DNA of 64,000 nucleotides from Streptomyces carminius (GTDB lineage Bacteria; Actinomycetota; Actinomycetes; Streptomycetales; Streptomycetaceae), in assembly GCF_002794255.1 (NCBI RefSeq), contig NZ_PGGW01000067.1, positions 62,001-126,000 on the forward strand. Direction: 5' to 3'. Below, in pieces: positions 24,942 to 33,025 of the stretch. Below the pieces are notes generated by a model. The model made no database searches. It was not told the DNA's origin and was given only the letters and a program-made list of their open reading frames with translations. Made by a program: the position numbers and the translations under genes. How positions within the stretch are numbered: the first letter of the stretch is position 1; the number at the start of each line of letters is the position of its first letter.

Positions 24942-26881
24942 CAAGACTGCCTCCCGGAGTCGGCACCGGCCCGGTCGGCCGGGCGGCTGCGGCTCACGGG
25001 GCGGTTCATGACAGCGCCGTGGTGGGAAGGGCGCTGGTCTCCCGGCCCTCCGGAGACGCGCGCATAGGCGCGGCACAACCTCGGCATCCGGTGGCCTCCC
25101 CGGGGGGACGCCTCCGCCAGGGGAACGAGGAAGTGGTGCCGGACCAGCTCCTCCAGAACGCGGTCGGCGACCGGCTCCGACAGGGCGAGCCGGTCACGGA
25201 GCGTGCGGAGGGTGACCGTCGGAGGGCCGTCGGCGGCCAGCCGCCGGAAGACCGAGCGCGTCACCGGGTCGAGCGTGCGGTAGCTCTGCGCGATCCGTGG
25301 GGAGACGGACAGGTCGCCCAGCGTCAGTTCGTCCAGTCGGCCCGGCTCGTTCTCCAGTCGCCGTGCCATGGCCGCCAGCGGGGAGGTGGGCTGGGCCGCC
25401 AGCCTGCCTCCGGCAATCCGCAGCGCCAGGGGCAGCCGCTCGCACGCCTCGGCGATCCTGGCGGCCGCGCCGGGCTCGGCCTCCACCCTGGCCCGGCCGA
25501 CCAGGGCGGCCAGCAACTGCAAGGACTGGCCGTTGCTCAAGGGGGACAGGCACAGCCGCCGGTCGACATCGAGGTCGACCAGCGGGGGGCGGCTGGTGAC
25601 CAGAACGGCGCAGCGTCCGGCGCCGGGGATGAGCGGACGTACCTGCGCGGCGTCGGCCACGTCGTCCAGCACGACGAGTATGCGCCGTCCGGCGATCATC
25701 GCCCGGTACAGCGCCTCCCGTTGGTAGTCACCGGACGGGATGGCCTGCTGCGGCACGCCCAGGGCGCCGAGCAGTTCCACCATCACCTCGCCGGTCCGGC
25801 GCGGTGTGCCGGTCATCGCGCCGAAGGTGGCGAAGAGCTGGGCGTCGGGAAACAGCTGGCGCATCCCGTAGGCCGCGGCCACCGCGGTGGCCGTCTTGCC
25901 CACGCCGACCGGGCCGGAGACGGCGACGACGGCCACGCTGGCCTGGTCGTCGACGGAGGCGCTCTGCCGCTCGCCCAGGCGGCGCAGTTCGTCCAGCACG
26001 TCCTCGCGTCCGACCAGCGTCGGCAGCCGGGGCGGCAGGTCGCAGGAGGCCCGGACGGGCTGTGCCGGGGGGAGAGGCGTGTCCGGGACGGCGCCGGGGG
26101 CGGCGCGGTGCGGCGGAGCCGGAGGCGCGGAGTCCAGGGACCGGCCCTCGAGGACGGCGGAGTGGAGCCGCCTCAGCTCCGCTCCGGGCTCGACGGCGAT
26201 CTCGTCCACCAGGACCCGGCGGGCCTGCTGGTAGGCCGCCAGCGCCTCGGCGGTCCGCCCGGCACTGCCCAGCGCCGTCATGAGCTGGGCCCAGGTGTGT
26301 TCGCACAGGGGGCGCCGGGCGGCCGTCTCGCGGAGCATGGGGATCACCTGCTCGTGCCGTCCGAGGGCCAGCTGGGCATCGATCCAGGCCGAGGTGGCGG
26401 ACCAGTGCTCCTCCTCCAGGCAGGCCAGCATCGCCGCGACCGACTGGCCGAACTCCAGCCCCTCCGCCGGCCGTCCCCGCCAGATCCGCACGGCGCGGCC
26501 GAAGCACTCGGCGGCGCCGTGGTGGTCGCCGTGCCGCATGACGCGGTGCCCGGCTGTGATGAGGGCGCGGAAGTTGAACAGGTCCAGCTCCCCGGCTCCC
26601 ACGGTCAGCCGGTAGCCACCCGGATGACTGGTCAGCCGGTCCTCGGTGTCGTCGAAGAGCTGGAGCTGGCGCCGTAACTCATAGACATAGGTACGGATGT
26701 TCGCCAGTGCCGAGTTGGGCTGTCCGTCGGGCCACACCGCCTGGGTGAGGCTTTCCACGGGAACCACCCGACCGGCATGGAGAAGCAGAGTCGTGAGGAG
26801 CGCCCGGCGGCGGCTGCCCCGAATGGGCAGTAACTGGCCGGCCCCCCGTACTTCCAACGAACCTAGCACCCGGAATTCCAT
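24938..26881 (-). CDS. SARP-family pathway activator with NB-ARC ATPase domain
   Basis: 647-residue AfsR/DnrI-type regulator: winged helix OmpR-like DNA-binding domain (1-95), bacterial transcriptional activation domain (about 97-245), then an NB-ARC nucleotide-binding domain with Walker A GPVGVGKT (323-330) and Walker B region ILVVLDDVAD (around 400). The C-terminal TPR region of AfsR is missing. Residue 69 is encoded by a TTA codon (26675-26677), so translation should depend on the bldA tRNA. ATG at 26881 follows GGGAG. The divergent promoter region holds a heptamer array, and two more arrays lie inside the cluster, matching its likely regulon. Confidence 0.9.
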   Translation of the reverse strand: MEFRVLGSLEVRGAGQLLPIRGSRRRALLTTLLLHAGRVVPVESLTQAVWPDGQPNSALANIRTYVYELRRQLQLFDDTEDRLTSHPGGYRLTVGAGELDLFNFRALITAGHRVMRHGDHHGAAECFGRAVRIWRGRPAEGLEFGQSVAAMLACLEEEHWSATSAWIDAQLALGRHEQVIPMLRETAARRPLCEHTWAQLMTALGSAGRTAEALAAYQQARRVLVDEIAVEPGAELRRLHSAVLEGRSLDSAPPAPPHRAAPGAVPDTPLPPAQPVRASCDLPPRLPTLVGREDVLDELRRLGERQSASVDDQASVAVVAVSGPVGVGKTATAVAAAYGMRQLFPDAQLFATFGAMTGTPRRTGEVMVELLGALGVPQQAIPSGDYQREALYRAMIAGRRILVVLDDVADAAQVRPLIPGAGRCAVLVTSRPPLVDLDVDRRLCLSPLSNGQSLQLLAALVGRARVEAEPGAAARIAEACERLPLALRIAGGRLAAQPTSPLAAMARRLENEPGRLDELTLGDLSVSPRIAQSYRTLDPVTRSVFRRLAADGPPTVTLRTLRDRLALSEPVADRVLEELVRHHFLVPLAEASPRGGHRMPRLCRAYARVSGGPGDQRPSHHGAVMNRPVSRSRPADRAGADSGRQSW

Positions 26882-27275
26882 GGTTCTCCCTTGAAGAATC
26901 ACCCATCTGGGGTCGAGGCGGCTGTGAGGGACGGAGACGGCGGGTGGGCCCTGTGGGCCTGTGGCGCGCCGCGTCCGCTGCGGACGGCGGATGGGAGCGG
27001 ATGAGGGTCACGGAGCGAGTTCTCCGTATATCCGGGCAGAATCCGTTCAAACGGCCTTCTTCCCGCCCGGTGGGCGGGCCGGCGGGAATCCGGGAGTCGG
27101 ACCCTCGGCGCCGGGCGCGGACGTGTATGGGCCGCGTAGCCCGCGTGTATCTCCCCGGGCCAGGCTTGGTGACCGGACCCGGAAGAACCGGCGGTCCGGG
27201 GTCCGCCTCCGGAGGGGCGGACCGATCTGTCCAGATAGGCGGTGGACCGAGGTCCCGCACCCGGAAGGGTTCCAG
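26882..27275. promoter_or_regulatory. divergent SARP / flavin reductase regulatory region
   Basis: A 394-bp gap without a gene. It must carry the SARP promoter (leftward) and the promoter for the flavin reductase and PhyH genes (rightward). It includes the heptamer array at 27123-27151 and a short inverted repeat CCCGCCCGGTGGGCGGG (27063-27079). Confidence 0.5.
27123..27166 (+). promoter_or_regulatory. heptamer array, candidate SARP operator/promoter of the flavin reductase operon
   Basis: GTGTATG (27123), GCGTAGC (27134) and GTGTATC (27145) are spaced exactly 11 bp apart, and CAGGCT (27161-27166) follows at the distance of a SARP-type -10 box. The array is about 110 bp before the flavin reductase start and close to the SARP gene itself. 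Confidence 0.6.
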
Positions 27276-27848
27276 ATGGCTGTCTCCATCAGTTCCTTCA
27301 CCGAGGCCATGAGCAGGGTGCCCGCTCCGGTGACGGTCGCCACGACCGTCACACCGGACGGCCGCGCGTGGGGGTTCACCGCGAGCTCCTTCTGCTCACT
27401 GTCCCTGCGGCCGCCGCTGATCCTGCTCTGTCTGGCGAAGGAGGCGGAGTCACACCTCGCCTTCACCCGGGCCGGCTCCTTCCTGATCAACGTGCTGGCC
27501 GCGGAACACGCCCCGGTGGCCCTCCACTTCGCCCGGCGCAGCCACCGCAAAGTGGCCACCAGCGGTTTCGTCCCCTGCGAGAAGGGGCTTCCGGGGCTGC
27601 CGGAGGCGACCGCACGGGTCGCCTGCTCCACCCACAGCGTGGTGGCGGGCGGCGATCACAGCATCATCGTCGGCCTGGTCGAGAGCACGTACGTCAGCGA
27701 CCGGATCCCCCTGTCCTACTGCGACCGGGCATTCGCCCGGCCGACCCCCCTCGGACCCGACGACGCCGGGCCCCGGAAGGAGCACGATGACCCTCACAGT
27801 CAAGGGACCGCGGACCTGGCTCGGCGAGACCGACTGCGATCTCGCTGA
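27276..27848 (+). CDS. flavin reductase (NAD(P)H:FMN/FAD oxidoreductase domain)
   Basis: 190-residue protein. Residues 1-160 are a normal flavin reductase domain, with AWGFTASSFCSLSLRPPL and CSTHSVVAGGDH as landmarks. It would supply reduced flavin to a two-component monooxygenase. The last 30 or so residues are non-conserved, and the frame runs 62 bp into the next gene; a lost stop codon or natural overlap could explain it. ATG at 27276 follows GGAAGGG. No flavin-dependent monooxygenase partner is seen in the window, except possibly the dehydrogenase-like flavoproteins of the cluster. Confidence 0.8.
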   Translation: MAVSISSFTEAMSRVPAPVTVATTVTPDGRAWGFTASSFCSLSLRPPLILLCLAKEAESHLAFTRAGSFLINVLAAEHAPVALHFARRSHRKVATSGFVPCEKGLPGLPEATARVACSTHSVVAGGDHSIIVGLVESTYVSDRIPLSYCDRAFARPTPLGPDDAGPRKEHDDPHSQGTADLARRDRLRSR

Positions 27849-29001
27849 CTTCCGCGCGCACGCCGGGCGGACCACCGTTCCGGCGGACTGCCCCACCGCA
27901 GCCGACATCGTGCGGAACGTCCCCCTGTACGACGCCGAGCACCTCTGCCGGCTGGCGGCCGATCCCCGGGGCAGGCGCGCGATCCAGGCGGAACTCGCCC
28001 GGGTCCTGCTGGACGGTCCGGGCATCGTGGTGTTCAAACGGGCCTACCCCGACCCCTCGGTCCTGGACCGGGCCGGCGCGGTGTTCGACGCGCTGATCGA
28101 GGAGGAGCGGGCGGCGGGTACGGCACGCGGCGACCACTACGCGAAGCCCGGCACCAACGACCGGGTGTGGAACGCGGTGGAGAAGCTGGCCGTACGCGCC
28201 CCGGAGGTCTTCACCGAGTACCACGCCGACGAGATGACCGCGCTCGTCTGCGAGGCCTGGCTCGGGCCCGGCTACCAGCTCACCTCCCAGGTCAACGTCG
28301 TCAACCCGGGGGCCCTGGCGCAGTGTGTCCACCGCGACTACCACTTCGGCTTCCTGACCGACGAGCACGCCGCGGCCTTCCCCGCCCACATGCACAGGGC
28401 GGCGCCCGTCCTGACCCTCCAGGGCGCGGTGGCGCACTGCGACATGCCCGTCGAGACCGGTCCGACGATGTACCTGCCGCACTCCCAGACCTACGAACCC
28501 GGTTATCTGGCCTGGCGGCGGCCCGAATTCCGTGCCTACTTCGAGGAGCACCACGTACAACTGCCGCTGGACAAGGGCGACGCCGTCTTCTTCAGCCCGG
28601 CTCTCTTCCACGCGGCCGGGCACAACAGCACCGCGGACGTGCGGCGCATGGCGAACCTGCTGCAGATCTCCTCGCCGTTCGGCCGCTCGATGGAGACCGT
28701 GGACCGCGAGCGGATGGTGAACGCCGTGTTCCCGGTGCTGCTACGGCGCAGGGCCGAGGGCGCTCCCGAGCGGTGGCTGCGGAACGTGGTGGCCGCCTGC
28801 GCCGAGGGGTACTCCTTCCCCACCAACCTGGATCTGGACGCCCCGGTCGGCGGGCTGGCCCCGCCCGCCCCGGCCGAACTGGTCTGGCGGGCCCTGGAGC
28901 GCGGGGCCTCTCCCGGGGAACTGCGCCGGGAACTGCGGGCCGCGGCCGAACGGCGGCTCAGCCGGGGGCAGGCGACGGACGCCGGGGGTGCCACGCCCTG
29001 A
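27787..29001 (+). CDS. phytanoyl-CoA-dioxygenase-like Fe(II)/2-oxoglutarate oxygenase
   Basis: 404-residue protein of the PhyH type. The metal facial triad can be read as His182-x-Asp184 (CVHRDYHFGF) with a distal His275 or His279 (ALFHAAGHNS) and Arg287 as possible 2-oxoglutarate ligand. It probably hydroxylates the cluster A scaffold or an acyl building block. AAGGAG lies directly before ATG 27787, which makes the 62-bp overlap with the flavin reductase gene credible. It is the last gene of the SARP-controlled rightward unit. Confidence 0.8.
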   Translation: MTLTVKGPRTWLGETDCDLADFRAHAGRTTVPADCPTAADIVRNVPLYDAEHLCRLAADPRGRRAIQAELARVLLDGPGIVVFKRAYPDPSVLDRAGAVFDALIEEERAAGTARGDHYAKPGTNDRVWNAVEKLAVRAPEVFTEYHADEMTALVCEAWLGPGYQLTSQVNVVNPGALAQCVHRDYHFGFLTDEHAAAFPAHMHRAAPVLTLQGAVAHCDMPVETGPTMYLPHSQTYEPGYLAWRRPEFRAYFEEHHVQLPLDKGDAVFFSPALFHAAGHNSTADVRRMANLLQISSPFGRSMETVDRERMVNAVFPVLLRRRAEGAPERWLRNVVAACAEGYSFPTNLDLDAPVGGLAPPAPAELVWRALERGASPGELRRELRAAAERRLSRGQATDAGGATP

Positions 29002-29222
29002 GACGGCCGCCCGGGCTCCGGGGCTCCGGGGACAGCCCTGCGCGCACTGTTCCCCGTCCCGGCCGGGCGGCCCGTCGACGAGTGCGCGCAGGTCCGTCTC
29101 GAAGGCGCCCCCGTCGATCCGCTCCCGGCTGGGCGGGGGTACGGGGGAGTGCCACGGGGCACGCCCTCAAGGGCTCGTCCGGTGTCCGCCACTCGGTAAC
29201 CGGCGATGCCGGTTTGACGGGT

Positions 29223-29300
29223 GTGAATCTGGCTCTGTCCGGGGAACAGGCCGCCGTACGGCGGGTGGCCGAGGAGTTCGCCGACCGGGGTCTCCGCCTT
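29223..29300 (+). pseudogene. remnant of an acyl-CoA dehydrogenase N-terminus
   Basis: From the GTG at 29223 the frame reads VNLALSGEQAAVRRVAEEF then ADRGLR, the typical opening helix of acyl-CoA dehydrogenases. Similarity then stops and the frame runs on into the TetR gene without the rest of the enzyme. Bases 29002-29222 and 29301-29342 contain no recognisable gene. A decayed or deleted dehydrogenase next to a TetR-MaoC pair is plausible at the junction between cluster A and the backbone. The evidence is a short match only. Confidence 0.4.
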
Positions 29301-29342
29301 CCCGGCTGCCCCGGAACCTCCCGGGGCACCGCCTCCGCCGCT

Positions 29343-29358
29343 AAGCGGCTGCTCAGCA
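29343..29358. promoter_or_regulatory. candidate TetR operator upstream of the TetR gene
   Basis: AAGCGGCTGCTCAGCA here matches AAGCGCTTGCTCAGCA at 30613-30628, upstream of the convergent MaoC gene, in 14 of 16 bases. The two sites flank the TetR-MaoC pair. AAGCGCTT-cored sites are common operators of fatty-acid-related TetR regulators in actinobacteria. Confidence 0.5.
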
Positions 29359-29405
29359 ATCGATGTATGGTGTTCGACCGGTCGACTGAGCGCGGGGAGG
29401 TGCGG

Positions 29406-30101
29406 ATGACAGGGGACGCGGAGCCCGGGGCCGTGGACGAGTCCCCGGGCGGGGCGGCGGACGGCGGCCCGGACGACTCCTGGGCCGAGGTGGTTCCCGA
29501 GGCGGCCCGCCGGCTGCTGCTGGCGGCGGTGGAGGCGTTCGCCGAACGCGGCTTCCACGCCACCACGACCCGGGACATCGCCTCCCGCGCGGGGATGAGC
29601 CCGGCCGCGCTCTACATCCACTACCGCACCAAGGAGGAACTGCTCCACCAGATCAGCCGGATCGGCCACGAGCGCTCGGTCCGCGTCCTCACCGAGGCCG
29701 ACGACAGCGCCACGGGAGCCCCGGAACGGCTCGCGGCGGCGGTGCGCGCCTTCGTGCGCTGGCACGCCGAGCGGCACACCACGGCCCGGGTGGTGCAGTA
29801 CGAGCTGGGCGCGCTCGCCGGGGACCACTACACGGAGATCGTCGCCCTGCGGCGGCGCAGCGAGGAGATCCTGCGCGGCATCCTGGCCGACGGGGTGGCC
29901 ACCGGGGAGTTCACGGTCGAGGACATCCGGGGTACGGCAGTGGCGGTGCTCTCGCTCTGTGTCGACGTGGCCCGCTGGTTCCGCACCGGCGGCCCCCGCA
30001 CCCCCGAGGAGATCGGCGACCTCTACGCCGGCCTCGTGCTGCGTATGGTCGGCTCCCCGGCCGCCCCGGGGGGCGGGCCGGGGGTGGCCGGCCGCGGATA
30101 G
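29406..30101 (+). CDS. TetR-family regulator of fatty-acid/acyl-CoA type
   Basis: 231 residues: a 37-residue acidic N-terminal extension, then the TetR helix-turn-helix (AFAERGFHATTTRDIASRAGMSPAALYIHYRTKEELL read across 58-95) and an all-alpha ligand domain. ATG at 29406 follows GGGAGG. It ends one base before the convergent MaoC gene. A shared 16-bp motif upstream of both genes suggests it controls itself and the MaoC gene, probably in response to an acyl-CoA. It belongs to the backbone rather than to cluster A. Confidence 0.85.
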   Translation: MTGDAEPGAVDESPGGAADGGPDDSWAEVVPEAARRLLLAAVEAFAERGFHATTTRDIASRAGMSPAALYIHYRTKEELLHQISRIGHERSVRVLTEADDSATGAPERLAAAVRAFVRWHAERHTTARVVQYELGALAGDHYTEIVALRRRSEEILRGILADGVATGEFTVEDIRGTAVAVLSLCVDVARWFRTGGPRTPEEIGDLYAGLVLRMVGSPAAPGGGPGVAGRG

Positions 30102-30566
30102 TCACAAGTAGTAGCGGACGATGCTCTCCGCGGCGCACACCGGCTTTCCGCCGCCCTCGCGCTCGACCGTCACGCCCGCCGTGAGCTGGACGCAGTCCTC
30201 GGCCACCGCGGTGACCTCCGTGATCCGGGCGGTGGCGCGCACCCGTGAGCCGACCGGCACGGGGGCGGGGAAGCGGACCTTGTTGAGGCCGTAGTTGACG
30301 CCCATGCGCACCCCCTCCACCCGGAGCAGTTGCGGCACCAGCACCGGCAGCAGCGAGAGGGTCAGATAGCCGTGCGCGATGGTGGTGCCGAACGGTCCGG
30401 CGGCGGCCTTCTCCGGATCGACATGGATCCACTGGTGGTCGCCCGTCGCGTCCGCGAACAGGTCGATCCGCCGCTGGTCGATCTCCAGCCAGTCGCTGGT
30501 GCCCAGCTGCTCGCCGACCGCCGCCCGCAGTTCGCCGACCGACGTGAAAACCCGGGGCTTCGCCAT
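30102..30566 (-). CDS. MaoC-family dehydratase
   Basis: 154-residue hot-dog-fold protein. The hydratase motif is present: DLFADATGDHQWIH with Asp and His, followed by GTTIAHGYLTLSL. Expected role: (R)-specific enoyl-CoA hydration/dehydration in fatty acid or polyhydroxyalkanoate metabolism. ATG at 30566 follows GGGGAGG at 9 nt. Its stop abuts the TetR stop; the candidate TetR operator at 30613-30628 lies just upstream, so repression by the TetR neighbour is likely. Confidence 0.9.
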   Translation of the reverse strand: MAKPRVFTSVGELRAAVGEQLGTSDWLEIDQRRIDLFADATGDHQWIHVDPEKAAAGPFGTTIAHGYLTLSLLPVLVPQLLRVEGVRMGVNYGLNKVRFPAPVPVGSRVRATARITEVTAVAEDCVQLTAGVTVEREGGGKPVCAAESIVRYYL

Positions 30567-30612
30567 CAGGGCTCGCCTCCCCAACCTCGTGACCGTGGCA
30601 CCGTTCGCGACC

Positions 30613-30628
30613 AAGCGCTTGCTCAGCA
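30613..30628. promoter_or_regulatory. candidate TetR operator upstream of the MaoC gene
   Basis: AAGCGCTTGCTCAGCA contains the palindrome AAGCGCTT and is nearly repeated upstream of the TetR gene at 29343-29358. It lies 47-62 bp before the MaoC start, within the probable promoter. Confidence 0.55.
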
Positions 30629-30708
30629 TGCTGGGGAGGGGACGGCACTGTCAACGGAAGGCACCTTCGGCCGGGGTCCGGGGACATCCGTACGGGGCGC
30701 GGCATGCG

Positions 30709-30744
30709 ACGGCGGGTCCCCGGTGTCGCGCGGGAACCCGCCGT
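30709..30744. terminator. hairpin downstream of the 168-residue protein gene
   Basis: ACGGCGGGT (30709-30717) and ACCCGCCGT (30736-30744) form a 9-bp stem about 50 bp beyond the leftward gene stop at 30793. Confidence 0.5.
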
Positions 30745-30792
30745 GCCGCCCCGTGACCGCTCCGTTCCGCCGGACCCCGCGCCCGTCCGCCG

Positions 30793-31299
30793 TCAGTGGC
30801 TGACGGCGATCCTCCCGACCGGGCGCCGCCCGGCCGCCTCGTGTGCGGCCCGCGCCGCCGCACAGCGCGCCTCGCGCGCCTCCGCCTCGCGGACCAGGCG
30901 GCGCAGCACCTCCGCCAGTGGCGCGGGCGGAGCGGCCTCGGGGTTCTTGACGGGCAGCAGCTGACGGCCTCCCCAGCTGCGGCGGTGCCAGTCGCCCGCT
31001 CCCGGCGGCTGCCGGATGCCGTCGTACTTCTGCCGCCTCCGCCGCAGGGCGAAGGCACGTTCGTATGCCAGCCACACCTCCCTGGCCTCCTCCAGCTCCT
31101 CCAGGGCGGCCACCAGCCGTTCCGGATCGGGACGGCGGTCGTCCGGAGAGATGCCCGCGCGGGCGCACAGGTGGTGCCAGGTGGCACGGTGCCCGTACGG
31201 CGCGAATCGCTCCAGACACTTGCGCAGTGCCTGACGGCGCTGGGAAGGATCTCTGTCAGGATCACGTACCTGTTCGGCAAGGGCATTGAAACCGGCCAA
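30793..31299 (-). CDS. conserved actinobacterial protein of unknown function
   Basis: 168 residues, charged and helical, without signal peptide or membrane segment. It begins AGFNALAEQVRDPDRDPSQRR and has a central LVAALEELEEAREVWLAYERAF helix and a basic RRRRQKYDG segment. I do not recognise a characterised family. The TTG start at 31299 follows GGAGG at 9 nt. It stands alone between the MaoC gene and a second TetR gene; its own terminator-like hairpin follows. The codon pattern and ribosome binding site make it a real gene. Confidence 0.65.
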   Translation of the reverse strand: MAGFNALAEQVRDPDRDPSQRRQALRKCLERFAPYGHRATWHHLCARAGISPDDRRPDPERLVAALEELEEAREVWLAYERAFALRRRRQKYDGIRQPPGAGDWHRRSWGGRQLLPVKNPEAAPPAPLAEVLRRLVREAEAREARCAAARAAHEAAGRRPVGRIAVSH

Positions 31300-31473
31300 C
31301 GCGTACCACCTCCGACGGAGTCACCGAGTCGTCATCGTTGGGACGTACCGGACCCTCTGTGGGATCCGTGTGCCCCGAAATCTTCCGATGCCACATACCG
31401 GCTGGTTAGTGTCTGTGGAGATCCGGTGGATCCCGGGCCGGCGTGGGCGGGGCGGGGTCCGGGAGGAGGCGCC

Positions 31474-32079
31474 ATGACGAGTCCGGCGGACCGGCCGCGG
31501 GACACCGCCGGCCGGCCGGTCCCGGAGCGGCTGCTGGCCGCCGCCACCCGGCTGTTCGCCGACCGCGGCTACGACCGCACCTCCGTCCAGGAGATCGTCG
31601 AGGCGGCGGGCGTGACCAAGGGCGCCCTCTACCACTACTTCGGCTCCAAGGACGAGCTGCTCCACGAGATCTACGGCCGGGTGCTGCGCCTCCGGCAGGA
31701 GCGCCTGGATGCCTTCGCGGACGCCGACGCCCCCGTGGAGCGGCGGCTGCGCGACGCCGCCGCGGACGTCGCCCTCACCACCATCGAGAACCTCGACGAC
31801 GCGGCGGTCTTCTTCTGCTCCATGCATCAGCTCGGGGAGGAGAAGCGGAAGTGGGTGCGGACCGAACGCCGCCGCTACCACGAGCGGTTCCGCGCCCTGG
31901 TCGAGGAGGGGCAGCGGGCGGGGGTGTTCAGCACGGCCGTCCCGGCGGACCTGGTGGTGGACCACCACTTCGGCTCCGTCCACCACCTCAGCGCCTGGTA
32001 CCGGCCCGGTGGCCGCCTCGGTCCCCGGCAGGTCGCCGACCACCTGGCCGATCTGCTGCTGCGGGCCCTGCGGCCCTGA
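31474..32079 (+). CDS. TetR-family transcriptional regulator
   Basis: 201 residues with a standard TetR helix-turn-helix (RTSVQEIVEAAGVTKGALYHYFGSKDELL, about 34-62) and a C-terminal domain like that of regulators of acyl-CoA dehydrogenase genes. GGGAGGAGG precedes ATG 31474. Upstream, ATACCGGCTGGTTAGTGT (31397-31414) looks like a possible autoregulatory operator. It is transcribed toward the convergent gluconokinase gene. Ligand and targets are unknown. Confidence 0.85.
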   Translation: MTSPADRPRDTAGRPVPERLLAAATRLFADRGYDRTSVQEIVEAAGVTKGALYHYFGSKDELLHEIYGRVLRLRQERLDAFADADAPVERRLRDAAADVALTTIENLDDAAVFFCSMHQLGEEKRKWVRTERRRYHERFRALVEEGQRAGVFSTAVPADLVVDHHFGSVHHLSAWYRPGGRLGPRQVADHLADLLLRALRP

Positions 32080-32141
32080 GCGCCCCGGGCCGGCCGGTAC
32101 GGCGGAGGGAGGGGCCGGGCCCGCCGACGGCGGAACGCCGG

Positions 32142-32639
32142 TCAGCGGGGCACGGCGGCGACGGCCAGCTCCACGGTCTCCTCGGGTGTGCCGTCGATGG
32201 GGACGACGGCACCCTGCTCGTCCAGCTTCAGCGGCTCCAGCGTCTCGATCTGGGACCGCAGCAGGTCGGGCGGCATGAAATGGCCCTTGCGCCCGGTCAG
32301 CCGGGCGGAGATCAGCTCCGCGGAACCGTCGAGGTGGAGGAAGAACAGCTCCGGCGCGGCCCTGCGGAGCCGGTCGCGGTAGCTCCGCTTGAGGGCGGAG
32401 CAGGTCACCACGCCGCCCTCCCCGTCCTGGCCCTTGAGCCAGGCGGCGATCGAGTCCAGCCAGGGGCGGCGGTCCTCGTCGTCCAGCGGGACGCCCGACG
32501 CCATCTTCGCCACGTTCTCCGGCGGATGGAAGTCGTCGGCCTCCGCGTACGGCACTCCCAGCCGCTCGGCCAGGGCCGTGCCCACCGTCGTCTTACCGGA
32601 ACCGGACACCCCCATCACCACGACAAGCGGATTCGTCAC
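32142..32639 (-). CDS. gntK: gluconokinase
   Basis: Phosphorylates D-gluconate with ATP to 6-phosphogluconate, feeding the pentose phosphate pathway. The 165-residue size matches the small GntK type. Walker A is GVSGSGKTT (residues 10-18), followed by ADDFHPPENVAKM and TCSALKRSYRD, both hallmarks of this family, and GHFMPPDLLRSQ. GTG at 32639 overlaps the stop of the DUF202 gene upstream (GTGA), so three genes are coupled here. Backbone gene. Confidence 0.95.
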   Translation of the reverse strand: MTNPLVVVMGVSGSGKTTVGTALAERLGVPYAEADDFHPPENVAKMASGVPLDDEDRRPWLDSIAAWLKGQDGEGGVVTCSALKRSYRDRLRRAAPELFFLHLDGSAELISARLTGRKGHFMPPDLLRSQIETLEPLKLDEQGAVVPIDGTPEETVELAVAAVPR

Positions 32640-33025
32640 AGCAACACCACCACCCCAGAGATCGGCAACGCCAGCGTACAGGCGACCGCGGTCACCGCCA
32701 CCGCGGTGCCCAGCGAACCGGGCCGGGCCGTGCGCAGGGCCCGGGAGCGCCGGTGGGCCGCGGCCAGGAACCCCAGCCAGGCCAGTGCCCCGAACGCCGC
32801 GGCACACGCCGCGGCCGCCCCACCGCCCTGGACCGCCCGGCGGAGCGCCAGCACCACCACGACCGCGAAGGCCAGCGCGGTGCGCCGCCACGCCAGTCGG
32901 GTGCGCTCCGGCTGCGCCGCGGGATCCCGTACGGCCGCCTCGCCCGCGTCCGTGTCCCCGCCCTCCGCCCCGCCCTCCGTCCTGCCGCCCGGCGGGGTCC
33001 TCGGACGTCCCCCCTCCCGGCTCAC
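32636..33025 (-). CDS. DUF202-family membrane protein
   Basis: 129 residues with the DUF202 signature ERTRLAWRRTALA followed by three hydrophobic helices. The first 40 residues are hydrophilic and rich in Gly, Glu and Asp. GTG at 33025 overlaps the upstream DUF202 stop, and its own stop overlaps the gluconokinase start. Function unknown; it probably forms a hetero-complex with its upstream neighbour in the cell membrane. Confidence 0.8.
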   Translation of the reverse strand: MSREGGRPRTPPGGRTEGGAEGGDTDAGEAAVRDPAAQPERTRLAWRRTALAFAVVVVLALRRAVQGGGAAAACAAAFGALAWLGFLAAAHRRSRALRTARPGSLGTAVAVTAVACTLALPISGVVVLL

